From assembly GCA_016936855.1 (NCBI GenBank), contig JAFGXA010000006.1:20369-84368 (forward strand): DNA of 64,000 nucleotides, written 5' to 3'. The DNA is from Gammaproteobacteria bacterium (GTDB lineage: Bacteria > Pseudomonadota > Gammaproteobacteria > UBA9339). The translations under genes were made by a program, and so were the position numbers. The notes under the pieces were generated by a model. It had not been told where the DNA came from. It did no database searches and saw only the letters and a program-made list of their open reading frames with translations. Positions 55,277 through 63,893 of the stretch are shown in pieces; the first letter of the stretch is position 1; each line of letters opens with the position of its first letter.

Positions 55277-55311
55277 ATCGAAGAGTTGCTATTTAGCGCT
55301 CTTCGATTACT
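55277..55311 (+). terminator. Hairpin terminator of nifJ
   Basis: Perfect 9-bp stem ATCGAAGAG/CTCTTCGAT (55277-55307, 13-nt loop) followed by TACTTTT, in the 69-bp convergent gap with the 55320 gene. Confidence 0.7.
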
Positions 55312-55319
55312 TTTAACCA

Positions 55320-57173
55320 TTAAGCTGGCGCCATTATAGCCGCTGTTGGTCTTGTTATGCTTTCCTCCATTGAATCTCTGCTATATTGTTCTTCCATGGA
55401 TATACTACTACTGCCGTCATCTAATGGTTTTGAGAAAAATGATTGCTTACATATAGAAGATAGCGCATGAGTGGTGTTTTGTAATTTTTCAACCCTTGGT
55501 GATCCACTATTTGATTCAAACCAATCCGAGTGAAACCAAAATGACTCATGTTCATCCATGGTTATATATCGCACGGCTAGTGTTATTATGCAAATGCTCA
55601 TAAAGAAGTTTATTATAGAGCAGGTCAAAGTGTTGAATTGCTCTTTATTAACCGCATTGTAGACTTTGTCTTGAAAGTCACTATTGAAGCGCGGATTAAA
55701 TACATAGTCTTTAACCTCTCTTTCTAAAACATCTACAGCTCTCCTAAAGGAAGGTCTTTCTGCTCTAGAAGTGAGTCTTGCTACTTCGCGTATTGATGAA
55801 ATTTCTTCATCAATTATTTTATCTATAGTGCTAACCTGTAAAAAAGTTGTAGCGAATTTTTCTGAAACTTCTTTTTCTCTTTCTCTTCTTTCTTTGTCTG
55901 GTACTATGTGATGGTATAGTGATACAGCAGCATTAATTTTTTCTGTTTTCTCATCTGATAGCTGATAACTATCAGACTCTATTAAGTTTAGGGCTGAGCT
56001 TAGTTGCGTTATAAATCCACACAAATAAGGGCCTTCATCGTCATTTGCTAATAGTTCGGCAAATATTTCAGAGTTCATAATTCTTTCTATTTTCTGAAAA
56101 TTTTTTTTCGCAAGTTTTAACTCATTAGTTGTGCAGCATATTTGTAGTAAAACGGCAAAAATCCTTAGCTGTTCGTATGTATGACAAATACGGCCTTCGT
56201 CTCTAAGTTCGTTGTCTACCGCAAATATTGCTTCACTAATTAGTTTAACATTATTGCGTATTTCCTTGAATTCACCTTTGATGTCTTTAGCGCAAAGATT
56301 CATAGTATCACCAAGCTTATTAACTGCCATAATGGATCTGCTAATTTTATACTTTACTTTTTTGCTAAGCTTATCTTGGTGATTTTCCTGCTTCATTTTG
56401 CTGATTTGTAATGGTAGTGACTGAGTGATGATCTTAGATATGTCGTCACTTAATTCTGTTTGTTCTGAATCAGTTAGAGCGTTTATGAGAAAGTGCAGTG
56501 GGTTTTCTTCATGACCGCCTATCAAAGTTCTTAAATTCTTTTTTTTATCAATAGCCAATGGTATTTCCTCTTCAGACAATGTGACTACTTGGCTTAATTC
56601 AGACTCAAGTTTTCTGATTTTTTTAGGGCTTGATATAAGCTCCTCTTGGAGTGGGAGTGATAAACGGCTATTACTTCTAGACAGCATAGTCATACGACTC
56701 TTAGGTAGAGCCTCTTCATCATCAGGCGAAAAGGCTTCAAGGCTACCAATAGATTTTGATCTACTAAAGAGCGTTGTTAATTCTCTTATCGTTTCTGTCT
56801 TTGATTTGATTGATGCAGAAGAAAACCGCTCTTTTTGTGACTCTTTTAGTACTCTCCTTAGGGCAGCTATGGCTCTTTTTAATTCTTTTGGTTGGTCTTT
56901 AAAATAGTCTTTGATGCGTTCTGCTAGAAACTTTGTCTCATCGTCGATTGTTATTTCTGTTGAGGTGGCAAAATTAGGTCTAGCTATGTCTAAGTCACGG
57001 AGCAATTGCGCAAATATTATCTTAAAATCGTAAAATAATCGTGTTCTTTCTTCTCTACTAAGCTTTTTGTTGCTTGCACCATGAATTTTTTCAATCATAT
57101 CAGCGATATTGAGATAAGCTTGAGTATCAAAAAATTCGTACTCACGCCTCAATTCATCCATTAAAATTGCCAT
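55320..57173 (-). CDS. 617-residue putative effector with acidic E-block tail
   Basis: No known family. Mostly helical and charged. One TM-like segment at ~515-538 (IINFFMSICIITLAVRYIT). The last ~30 residues carry an acidic block (MEEQYSRDSMEES) followed by a short neutral end, the pattern of E-block signals in Dot/Icm substrates. Two basic stretches are SAKKNFQKIERIM-like. The Shine-Dalgarno AAGGAGGAGAA is almost identical in sequence and spacing to that of the upstream gene at 57206. Effector status is an inference. Confidence 0.55.
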   Translation of the reverse strand: MAILMDELRREYEFFDTQAYLNIADMIEKIHGASNKKLSREERTRLFYDFKIIFAQLLRDLDIARPNFATSTEITIDDETKFLAERIKDYFKDQPKELKRAIAALRRVLKESQKERFSSASIKSKTETIRELTTLFSRSKSIGSLEAFSPDDEEALPKSRMTMLSRSNSRLSLPLQEELISSPKKIRKLESELSQVVTLSEEEIPLAIDKKKNLRTLIGGHEENPLHFLINALTDSEQTELSDDISKIITQSLPLQISKMKQENHQDKLSKKVKYKISRSIMAVNKLGDTMNLCAKDIKGEFKEIRNNVKLISEAIFAVDNELRDEGRICHTYEQLRIFAVLLQICCTTNELKLAKKNFQKIERIMNSEIFAELLANDDEGPYLCGFITQLSSALNLIESDSYQLSDEKTEKINAAVSLYHHIVPDKERREREKEVSEKFATTFLQVSTIDKIIDEEISSIREVARLTSRAERPSFRRAVDVLEREVKDYVFNPRFNSDFQDKVYNAVNKEQFNTLTCSIINFFMSICIITLAVRYITMDEHESFWFHSDWFESNSGSPRVEKLQNTTHALSSICKQSFFSKPLDDGSSSISMEEQYSRDSMEESITRPTAAIMAPA

Positions 57174-57205
57174 GACTTTCTCCTCCTTGGTTAGTCATAT
57201 TTTTG

Positions 57206-57775
57206 TTAAATTGTAATCACAACATCATAATTATCATAAAAAATTGGAATTGTTTTTTGTCGTTGGGTTATTTGGTCGTATTCATACCTATAATACGGCC
57301 TAGATTGCCGTATCTTTATAGACGCTTGTTGCGTTGTAATTGGGCTAGACCCTCCGTATCTCTTTCTTATGATTGAAGTAGGGATTGCGGTTTTTTTGAT
57401 AAGAGCGAAGAGACTAACGATCTTTTTTGTTAACTTGTTTGCAAGAGGGGATTTAATCCCTGCTTTATCAAGTGCTTTTTTAAGTTTGACTAACTCTCCC
57501 TTTAGTCGGCTTGTATCAGCAGAACCGAATCCAGATTGATAAGAACTCTTTAGATCACGTTGAATTTTCTCTAATTTTTTTTCAATTTTTTGCAAAAACT
57601 TTTGTTGATTTTCGGATGATGAGTCATCTTTCTTTTCAATAAAGTTGGTAAGGTCTCGCATATTTTGGAGCATTTTTTCAACAGCTGGATCTACTTTATT
57701 TGCTCCTGAGGCATCATCCAAATCATCAAAAAACTTATCAAACTCATCCAAAAATTTGGCTATTGAATTTTGCAT
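57206..57775 (-). CDS. 189-residue coiled-coil protein, partner of the 55320 gene
   Basis: Unknown family. The acidic N-terminal third (MQNSIAKFLDEFDKFFDDLDD) leads into a strongly heptad-like coiled coil (~45-110, KFLQKIEKKLEKIQRDLK and LKGELVKLKKALDKAG), then a basic, Tyr-rich C-terminus (SRPYYRYEYDQI is its core). Thirty-two bp upstream of the 55320 gene on the same strand with the same leader (AAGGAGGAGAARGTC then ATG), so they likely form one unit. Confidence 0.55.
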   Translation of the reverse strand: MQNSIAKFLDEFDKFFDDLDDASGANKVDPAVEKMLQNMRDLTNFIEKKDDSSSENQQKFLQKIEKKLEKIQRDLKSSYQSGFGSADTSRLKGELVKLKKALDKAGIKSPLANKLTKKIVSLFALIKKTAIPTSIIRKRYGGSSPITTQQASIKIRQSRPYYRYEYDQITQRQKTIPIFYDNYDVVITI

Positions 57776-57801
57776 GACCTTCTCCTCCTTGGGTCAGTCA
57801 T

Positions 57802-57825
57802 ATATCGCTGAATCCTAAGCGATAT
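57802..57825. other. Palindromic hairpin upstream of the 57206 gene
   Basis: Perfect 8-bp arms ATATCGCT/AGCGATAT (57802-57809, 57818-57825) with an 8-nt loop. No minus-strand U-tract follows, so it may be an operator, attenuator or processing site between the 39-residue ORF and the 57206 gene. Confidence 0.45.
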
Positions 57826-57845
57826 TATATTTTATGTTGCTTTTA

Positions 57846-57965
57846 CTATTTCAAGGTAGCTTGCATTCTAGCTAGAATGTATCTTGTGTCAGTAACAACG
57901 AAAGAATCGGGATGTAATTCCCTGGTTTTTGGAGCCTTCTTGGCTTTCCATTTGATTTTAATCAT
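57846..57965 (-). CDS. 39-residue basic small protein with strong ribosome-binding site
   Basis: An ATG-started frame of 39 codons (MIKIKWKAKKAPKTRE at its start, ending RMQATLK), preceded by an excellent AAGGAGG seven nt upstream. Strongly basic N-terminal half. It lies in the 286-bp gap between the RecB-like gene and the 57206 gene, on the same strand as both. The ribosome-binding site is much stronger than expected by chance, so I consider it probably translated. It could be a leader peptide for the downstream genes. No family known. Confidence 0.5.
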   Translation of the reverse strand: MIKIKWKAKKAPKTRELHPDSFVVTDTRYILARMQATLK

Positions 57966-58061
57966 GACAAACCTCCTTTTTTGATTTGACTGTCATAGTT
58001 CCATCTACACTGTCAATTCTATTCGATTTATCTGTCGAGGTCAATTTCTTTTAAGATTTCC

Positions 58062-61000
58062 TTAAGAAAACTCATGCCATAAGGCGAACTGAGGAATGTA
58101 AACACCTGTTTTTATTGGATAATTAGTTGTGTTTTGCATGGCTTTTTTATAAGCAAAAAGCTGTTTTTTATAATTAGATAGGTTCTCGGTTAAGTATTTT
58201 TGCGAATCTACAGTTCGCATTGGTGCTGTTTTGTAGTCAACAATCCAGCAAATATCTTTATCTACGAAGGTTCTGTCTATAATTAAATTATTGTTATTAG
58301 CTCGACTTAGTTGATATTCGCTATAAGATGCCTTATGTTTTGAATTTAAAATCCATCTACCACGTTTGTCTTTTAGTGCTCTATTGATTGTTTTTTCAAT
58401 AAATTGAAGTTGCTCATTAAGATCAATGTAGTTGCCAAGTTGGATCAGCTCATTACGCCATCTTTTATTAACGTTCCAGCTTAATTGCAGATCGGTATTT
58501 TTTGATAGTTCTGCTAAAATCTTGTGAATTATTATGCCTATATTGCGACTCGTGTGATCTATTTCTTCATTGCATTGCTTTTTCCCGGCTCCATTGTTTT
58601 TTGGTGTGGAAAGTGGTTTTGTTATGATGGTTTGTTGAAATGACGACTTCGTTTTTGCTGGGTGATTCGTTGGCAATGGAGTTCTGTTTTTGGGTTTGCT
58701 TGTTGGTGTCGATGTTATGGGTGTGAGATATGCAGACCACACAGGAGTTAGTTCTTTTAAAAGAGAGCCTTTTTGTGGGTTTTTGTAGTCGGTGGCAAGA
58801 AGGTGTACACCTTTTTTTGCTCTCGTAATTGCTACGTATAATAAGCGAGTTAATTCATTGTGTAACTGCTCATTGCGCAAAAACTTTAAGTAAGTATAAA
58901 TTTCTTTATTGTTACCGCTTTTGTTGGGAATTGCTGAAAGCAAGAATGGTGCTTCTGTCCATTGTAATAAGGCATTCTCATCACTTCGTGGTGCGTGATT
59001 TAATCCAGGAATGATGACGTGATCAAACTCTAAGCCCTTTGCTTTGTGAATAGTCATCAGTTGTACTGTTTTAGGTTGATCTTTTGCTGGTTCCGCGTCC
59101 GCATATAAGTTCTCTAAATTATCGAGAAGTTTTGTCAAATCTATTGTAGCGTTTTCTTCAAGCTTTAATAGCAGTTGAAAGTAGTTATGAGCAATTAAAG
59201 CTTCCGTTTTGGACGCTAATTTATCTTTTCCGTCGAGAGCCTCCCAAGCTTGCTTGACAATAGTTGCCACGCTGGTAAATCTTGGGAATAGTATAGCTTT
59301 TTGTAAGATTTGAGATGTTTTTTTTATTGTTATTTGACTCTTTTCGCTTAATTTTAACAATAATTCTGGTTGTTGTAGTATGTTTAGAATGGTTTCTTGC
59401 GCATCAAGACTTGCGATTTTAAGTAAATCGTCAAGCTTAATATTGCAGCATGGGCCGCGCAGCAGAGCCAGCCAGCTCGTGCGGTCTGTTGGGTCAATAA
59501 TGCTTTTGGTTAGAGCAACAAGATCCTGAATTAAATGATTTTTTGTGAGTTTATCAATGGATACTGCTTGATAGTAAATTCCATTGTTACGTAGTTCTCT
59601 TATTGTTTCGTCAAGATGATTTCTATACCGTGCTAAAATTGCGACCGATGCATTTGGATTCTCGTTGTATATTTCATTTAATATTTCGATGACTTGCAGG
59701 GCTTCGCTACTATGGTCTTCTTCGTCTATTCCATAGCAAGCAATTTTTGCGCTATATTGTTTTATACCGCAGGCGCTTTTATAACTAATGGCCCCTGTAT
59801 ACACATCGTCATTCTTAGGCATTATTTTACTAAAAACTTCATTAAACCAATCAACAAGTTTACTTGAGCTTCTGAAGTTGCTTGTTAGCGCTACATAGTT
59901 AAGTTTTATATTTGATATTCCTTGCTCTTTAGCACGCAAAAATAAACCAACTTTTGCTTCCCGGAATTTATAAATAGACTGCATTGGGTCGCCAACTAAA
60001 AATAGTGTGTGTTCATCTTCAGGCAACCAGTTGCTAGTTAATTTTTCTAGAAGTTGGTATTGAATGACGGATGTATCCTGAAATTCGTCAACCAGGATGT
60101 GTTTGAGTTTATAGTCTAGACTCAATGCTAATTCTGATGGGTTGTATTCACTCAGGCTATTTAGAGCTTCCATAGCTATTGCGTTATAATCAACTCCGTT
60201 TTTATCTTGAAAGGTTATGTTTAGATAAGCTGCAGCATTTTTTAGCATTTCAATGAGGTGGATGATTAACCGCCATTCTTCTTCACTGTATTTGCTCGGA
60301 GGGCTATTTTTTATATGAATAAGAGCATCCACAAAAGCTTTATTTTTGGCAAGCTTAGTTAGCATTGAAAGCATCCTTGTTTTCATGCTTAAAAATAGTT
60401 CCTGTTCCTCTTTATTTTTCGAGCTACTAGGGGATGGAAATCCGTTTTTGGCGTTTACAGTTTTGCGTATTGATCCACTTTTGTTGAGGCAAAGATTAGC
60501 TATAGATTGCCAACTAGAGGTAGAAGTTTGATTTGCAAAATTAGTTAGATGCTGTAGTTCTAGAATATCGTTTCTATCAAATAGTTGTTCGCAGTGATTA
60601 ATGTTATTTTTAATGATTTCTTGAAGGGATTTTTCCATTAAATTGCGCAATTTTTCTTTTTTCAAATCAGAGTTTATTATGTAAGGCAACCATTGTTCGC
60701 GTTTAGCTAACATTTTTGCAATTAAGCTTTCCAAGCGTTCATAGTTGTTATCCAAGTGAAAGAGTAAGTTCTTAAGGGAGGATTGGTATCGCGTCTTTTC
60801 TTTTAAGGTTTTTATTAGTTGAAATGCGGCTTCATGATAGGTTGCTTTAACGCTACCTTCAGGTAGGAGATTTCTCAGGTTTTCAGATTTACTAGTTAGA
60901 GATGTATTGTTAGCTAAATTGTAGCTAAAGCTATCAATTGTTTGAATGCACAATTGATTGGGGTTGAGTAATATCTTTTTTATTTTTAAGTTTTCATTTT

Positions 61001-61229
61001 GTTCTATTTTAAGCTTTTCTAAAACCCTGTGTTGCATTTCGCTAGCAGCTTTCTTGGTGAATGTTATAGCTAAAATTTCTTCTGGATTATCAATGTGTTT
61101 TAATAGTAAATTAAAGTATCGATTTACAAGTAAGGTGGTTTTGCCAGAACCGGCTGCTGCCTGTACTATAAAGGATTTAGTAATGTCTAGGCAGTTATCG
61201 CGCAATGCTTGATCGCTTATATGACTCAT
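58062..61229 (-). CDS. UvrD/RecB-like helicase-nuclease (AddA-type exonuclease subunit)
   Basis: A 1055-residue SF1A helicase with a C-terminal nuclease. Walker A QAAAGSGKTTLLVNRY (~20), motif II LVDEFQDTSVIQYQLLEKL, motif III VGDPMQSIYKFREA, motif V-VI TIHKAKGLEFDHVI and ELTRLLYVAITRAKKG. Near the end, DRTFVDKDICWIVDYKTAP (~990) is the PD-(D/E)XK (lambda-exonuclease-like) site. Such proteins pair with an AddB-like subunit for double-strand break processing; no partner gene is adjacent. I start at the ATG at 61229 (MSHISDQAL); the frame extends to an ATG at 61256 with no better ribosome-binding site. Divergent from the amino acid permease. Confidence 0.88.
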   Translation of the reverse strand: MSHISDQALRDNCLDITKSFIVQAAAGSGKTTLLVNRYFNLLLKHIDNPEEILAITFTKKAASEMQHRVLEKLKIEQNENLKIKKILLNPNQLCIQTIDSFSYNLANNTSLTSKSENLRNLLPEGSVKATYHEAAFQLIKTLKEKTRYQSSLKNLLFHLDNNYERLESLIAKMLAKREQWLPYIINSDLKKEKLRNLMEKSLQEIIKNNINHCEQLFDRNDILELQHLTNFANQTSTSSWQSIANLCLNKSGSIRKTVNAKNGFPSPSSSKNKEEQELFLSMKTRMLSMLTKLAKNKAFVDALIHIKNSPPSKYSEEEWRLIIHLIEMLKNAAAYLNITFQDKNGVDYNAIAMEALNSLSEYNPSELALSLDYKLKHILVDEFQDTSVIQYQLLEKLTSNWLPEDEHTLFLVGDPMQSIYKFREAKVGLFLRAKEQGISNIKLNYVALTSNFRSSSKLVDWFNEVFSKIMPKNDDVYTGAISYKSACGIKQYSAKIACYGIDEEDHSSEALQVIEILNEIYNENPNASVAILARYRNHLDETIRELRNNGIYYQAVSIDKLTKNHLIQDLVALTKSIIDPTDRTSWLALLRGPCCNIKLDDLLKIASLDAQETILNILQQPELLLKLSEKSQITIKKTSQILQKAILFPRFTSVATIVKQAWEALDGKDKLASKTEALIAHNYFQLLLKLEENATIDLTKLLDNLENLYADAEPAKDQPKTVQLMTIHKAKGLEFDHVIIPGLNHAPRSDENALLQWTEAPFLLSAIPNKSGNNKEIYTYLKFLRNEQLHNELTRLLYVAITRAKKGVHLLATDYKNPQKGSLLKELTPVWSAYLTPITSTPTSKPKNRTPLPTNHPAKTKSSFQQTIITKPLSTPKNNGAGKKQCNEEIDHTSRNIGIIIHKILAELSKNTDLQLSWNVNKRWRNELIQLGNYIDLNEQLQFIEKTINRALKDKRGRWILNSKHKASYSEYQLSRANNNNLIIDRTFVDKDICWIVDYKTAPMRTVDSQKYLTENLSNYKKQLFAYKKAMQNTTNYPIKTGVYIPQFALWHEFS

Positions 61230-61294
61230 AAAAAAATTATGAGCTAAATTGTTCATACAATAAAGTGGTTTTTTCAGGTATTATCCAAAACACC

Positions 61295-62524
61295 ATGAGC
61301 GAGAGAAGTAAATTTTTTGGAAGTACGTTAATTATATCAGGCACGGCATTGGGAGCTGGTATGTTGGCATTACCATTAGTTGGGGCTGCGTCTGGATTTA
61401 TTTTATCTACTACAATTTTGTTGGCAATATGGGCCTTAATGATTTGTACAGCACTTCTTATTTTAGAAGTTAATCTAGCTTTTAAGCCATATAAAAACAA
61501 CTTTTCTACTATGTCGGGAGCGCTTTTAGGCCCCGTTGCAAAAATGGTGACTTGGATTATTTCTTTAGGTCTGCTTTATTCACTAGCAGCAGCGTATATA
61601 GCAGGTGGTGCTTCTTTAATTTCAACAGCGTTCACTTCAATATTAGGGTTTGTTGTCCCAGAATGGTTATGTGCATTACTTTTTACTATTGTGCTAGGTG
61701 GGGCCGTTTTTTGGAGTACGAAAGCGGTAGATCATTTGAATCGCGGACTTTTGAGCGTCAAAGGAGTATTGCTGATAGTGACCATTACTTTACTAATGCC
61801 ACACGTTAATGTTAACAATCTAGCTCGTTTGCACGGTAGTGTGAAGTATGTGCTTGCTTGTGCGCCGATATTTTTGTGTTCTCTAGCATTTCATCACGTT
61901 ATTCCTAGTCTTAGTAATTATGTGGGATCAAAGCCTCGCACTTTAACGTGGGTTATTATTTGTGGTGCAAGCTTACCTGTTGCGATCTATATTCTTTGGC
62001 TTATTGGTGCTTTAGGAATTGTACCAATTATCGGAAACAAAAGTTTTACGTCCTTAGCTCAGCAACATGGTTCGGTGGGTGAGTTTGTACAGCTTTTGAT
62101 TGCTATCACAAATAGCAAATTTGTCGGTAGTTTTATTAATGGTTTTACAAATATAGCAATGACTACGTCTTTTCTTGGGGTGACTTTAGGGTTGTTTGAT
62201 TTTTTGGCTGATGCATTTAAAAGGGCAAACCATAGGGTTGGACGTCTTCAAACGGCATTACTTACTTTTATTCCGCCACTAATATTTGCATTTCTTTATC
62301 CAAAAGGTTTTGTGGTAGCTTTGGGTTATGCCGCAATTTTTGTTGCCATATTGCAGATTATTATGCCGGCGCTAATGGTATTAAGGCTTAGAAGTAGTGC
62401 TAATTTTTCATCACCATTTCGGATGGTAGGTGGGACGCCACTGCTTGTTATTATTTTGTTATCTGGCGTACTATTAGTGGGCTTACAGCTTGCTAATGCT
62501 TTCCATATGTTACCGGTATTGTAA
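61295..62524 (+). CDS. Aromatic amino acid permease (TyrP/Mtr, HAAAP family)
   Basis: A 409-residue permease with 11 TM helices. The N-terminus SKFFGSTLIISGTALGAGMLALPL is the hydroxy/aromatic amino acid permease signature, and VIPSLSNYVG in the middle is also conserved. The ATG at 61295 fits family starts; the frame reaches GTG 61265 without added homology. It probably imports tyrosine or tryptophan with protons. Legionellales commonly carry several such permeases, in line with amino acids as main carbon source; specificity not certain. Confidence 0.87.
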   Translation: MSERSKFFGSTLIISGTALGAGMLALPLVGAASGFILSTTILLAIWALMICTALLILEVNLAFKPYKNNFSTMSGALLGPVAKMVTWIISLGLLYSLAAAYIAGGASLISTAFTSILGFVVPEWLCALLFTIVLGGAVFWSTKAVDHLNRGLLSVKGVLLIVTITLLMPHVNVNNLARLHGSVKYVLACAPIFLCSLAFHHVIPSLSNYVGSKPRTLTWVIICGASLPVAIYILWLIGALGIVPIIGNKSFTSLAQQHGSVGEFVQLLIAITNSKFVGSFINGFTNIAMTTSFLGVTLGLFDFLADAFKRANHRVGRLQTALLTFIPPLIFAFLYPKGFVVALGYAAIFVAILQIIMPALMVLRLRSSANFSSPFRMVGGTPLLVIILLSGVLLVGLQLANAFHMLPVL

Positions 62525-62530
62525 TGATGG

Positions 62531-63298
62531 TTAGAATTTAAAAGTTTGCCCTTGTTTTACAAAGCCTAAAAACCCTTTTTCCTTGGTTTCTTTTGCGCTT
62601 GGTACATCAGAAGCATTGTAATGGTAGAGCCACATTTTTTCTTTTATATGTTTAGGAAGATTAATCAAATCATCAAACGCGGCGTGTACGCCGCTAGGAA
62701 ATTGTCCGGTTTCGCAATCGTGAAAGATAATATCTGCTTTTTCGTAGATAGGCATTAGTCTGTCTGGTGTATATTGTGTATCGGCGGTTATGTAAATATT
62801 TTTATCATTGATATTAAAAAAGAGTCCGAAACATGGCGCTTCCTTTTTATTGTCATATATGTGCATAGCAGAAATTAAATCAAATTTGATTCCTTCCCAG
62901 GTGAACTCTTTATCAATAGCTTCTAAATTGAAATAAGTCTCTAAGTTAACATTAATATCTCTTAAAGTTCTAAGTCCACCTGCAAGAGATGTTTCCCACA
63001 AGATTTTTGCCAATTTTTCGTTTATGTAGAGAGTTGGTTTGTGCTTTTTTGGGTTGAAGTATGATGTGAGGGCTAGTCCTTCAAGGCCACCGATATGATC
63101 AGCGTGTAGGTGACTAATGTATACTTGATCAATGTCTTGATAGGAGAGCCCAGCGTCTCTTAGTGCGAATCTTATATCAGAACCGCAGTCAATTAAGAGT
63201 TTTTTGTTTTTAGGGGTTACCAGCAACATGTTAGAGTGATAAACACCTTCTGTTGCAAAAGCAGAGCCGGTACCAAGAAATGTTAAAGAATAACTCAT
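62531..63298 (-). CDS. MBL-fold hydrolase, RNase Z-like
   Basis: A 255-residue single-domain metallo-beta-lactamase protein starting LTFLGTGSAFATEGVYHSN, as in RNase Z and related hydrolases. Metal motif SHLHADHIGGLEGL, later ITADTQYT (Asp) and a late HYNASDV histidine. It lacks an obvious exosite insertion of true tRNase Z, so it may be another phosphodiesterase. Strong Shine-Dalgarno (CGGAGGG). Convergent with the permease, 6 bp apart. Confidence 0.8.
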   Translation of the reverse strand: MSYSLTFLGTGSAFATEGVYHSNMLLVTPKNKKLLIDCGSDIRFALRDAGLSYQDIDQVYISHLHADHIGGLEGLALTSYFNPKKHKPTLYINEKLAKILWETSLAGGLRTLRDINVNLETYFNLEAIDKEFTWEGIKFDLISAMHIYDNKKEAPCFGLFFNINDKNIYITADTQYTPDRLMPIYEKADIIFHDCETGQFPSGVHAAFDDLINLPKHIKEKMWLYHYNASDVPSAKETKEKGFLGFVKQGQTFKF

Positions 63299-63409
63299 AT
63301 GCTTCCCTCCGGGTTATAAGATTTTTTTCTTATCCTAAAAAAAGCATTGTACATAAAAATATTTAAAAGATCGACTAGATTGGCTTTTAGTCAGAAACTT
63401 TAATCGCAA

Positions 63410-63433
63410 CACCCCCCAGTAGGCTGGGGGGTG
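63410..63433. other. Very GC-rich hairpin downstream of the 63477 gene
   Basis: Perfect 10-bp arms CACCCCCCAG/CTGGGGGGTG with a TAGG loop in an otherwise AT-rich spacer. It is in the position of a terminator for the minus-strand 63477 gene, but no T-run follows at once on the minus strand, so it may instead block RNA decay. Confidence 0.55.
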
Positions 63434-63476
63434 ATTGTGTTACAAACATTTATATCAAGTAAAAAAGATGTAGCAC

Positions 63477-63893
63477 TTAGAGCTCTAAGGGACTATTGTC
63501 TTCTGTTACTGAGTTTGGTCCAGCACCAGCATCAAGTCTAGAGCAACCAAATGAACGACCAAATATACCAAATTGAGCTAAAGCATCTGCCGCATTTCTT
63601 TCCCCAGCGCGACGGGGACCAATATCAAACCAAGAGCCTTTTTGCTTCTTAATTTCAGCGGCATTATCAGTTTCTTCTCCTGACGAAGGAAGATCTCCAA
63701 AATCTGGTCCTAACCGAGTATATATAGCGCTTGTTTTTCGTCTTTGTTCAATTTTAGCGCTATGATCTTTATAGGCTTTAACAGCGACTAATCCGATAAC
63801 GCAAGCTGCGCCTATTACAAGAGCTATTGGACTAGAAAGAGCGGCTACAATCGCAACTCCCATCAAAGCTTTAGCTACAACAGTAGCAGCCAA
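63477..63893 (-). CDS. Small protein with N-terminal hydrophobic hairpin; start unclear, possibly 5' disrupted
   Basis: A 138-residue frame: hydrophobic N-terminal ~40 residues (two potential helices, VVAKALMGVAIVAAL and IALVIGAACVIGLVA), then a polar region with KIEQRRKTSAIYTRLG and a C-terminal tail containing FGRSFG. The TTG at 63893 has no Shine-Dalgarno. The same frame runs upstream, with a single TAA at 63918-63920, into a 21-codon GTG-started stretch (63918-63983, core SKGWRGIGGNFVRLD). The gene may therefore be interrupted by a nonsense mutation or have an unusual start. Function unknown. Confidence 0.4.
   Translation of the reverse strand: MAATVVAKALMGVAIVAALSSPIALVIGAACVIGLVAVKAYKDHSAKIEQRRKTSAIYTRLGPDFGDLPSSGEETDNAAEIKKQKGSWFDIGPRRAGERNAADALAQFGIFGRSFGCSRLDAGAGPNSVTEDNSPLEL

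Noticed and set aside
61237..61500. 87-residue minus-strand ORF over the permease 5' end
   Set aside because: Antisense to a clear HAAAP permease and overlapping the helicase start; no family features.
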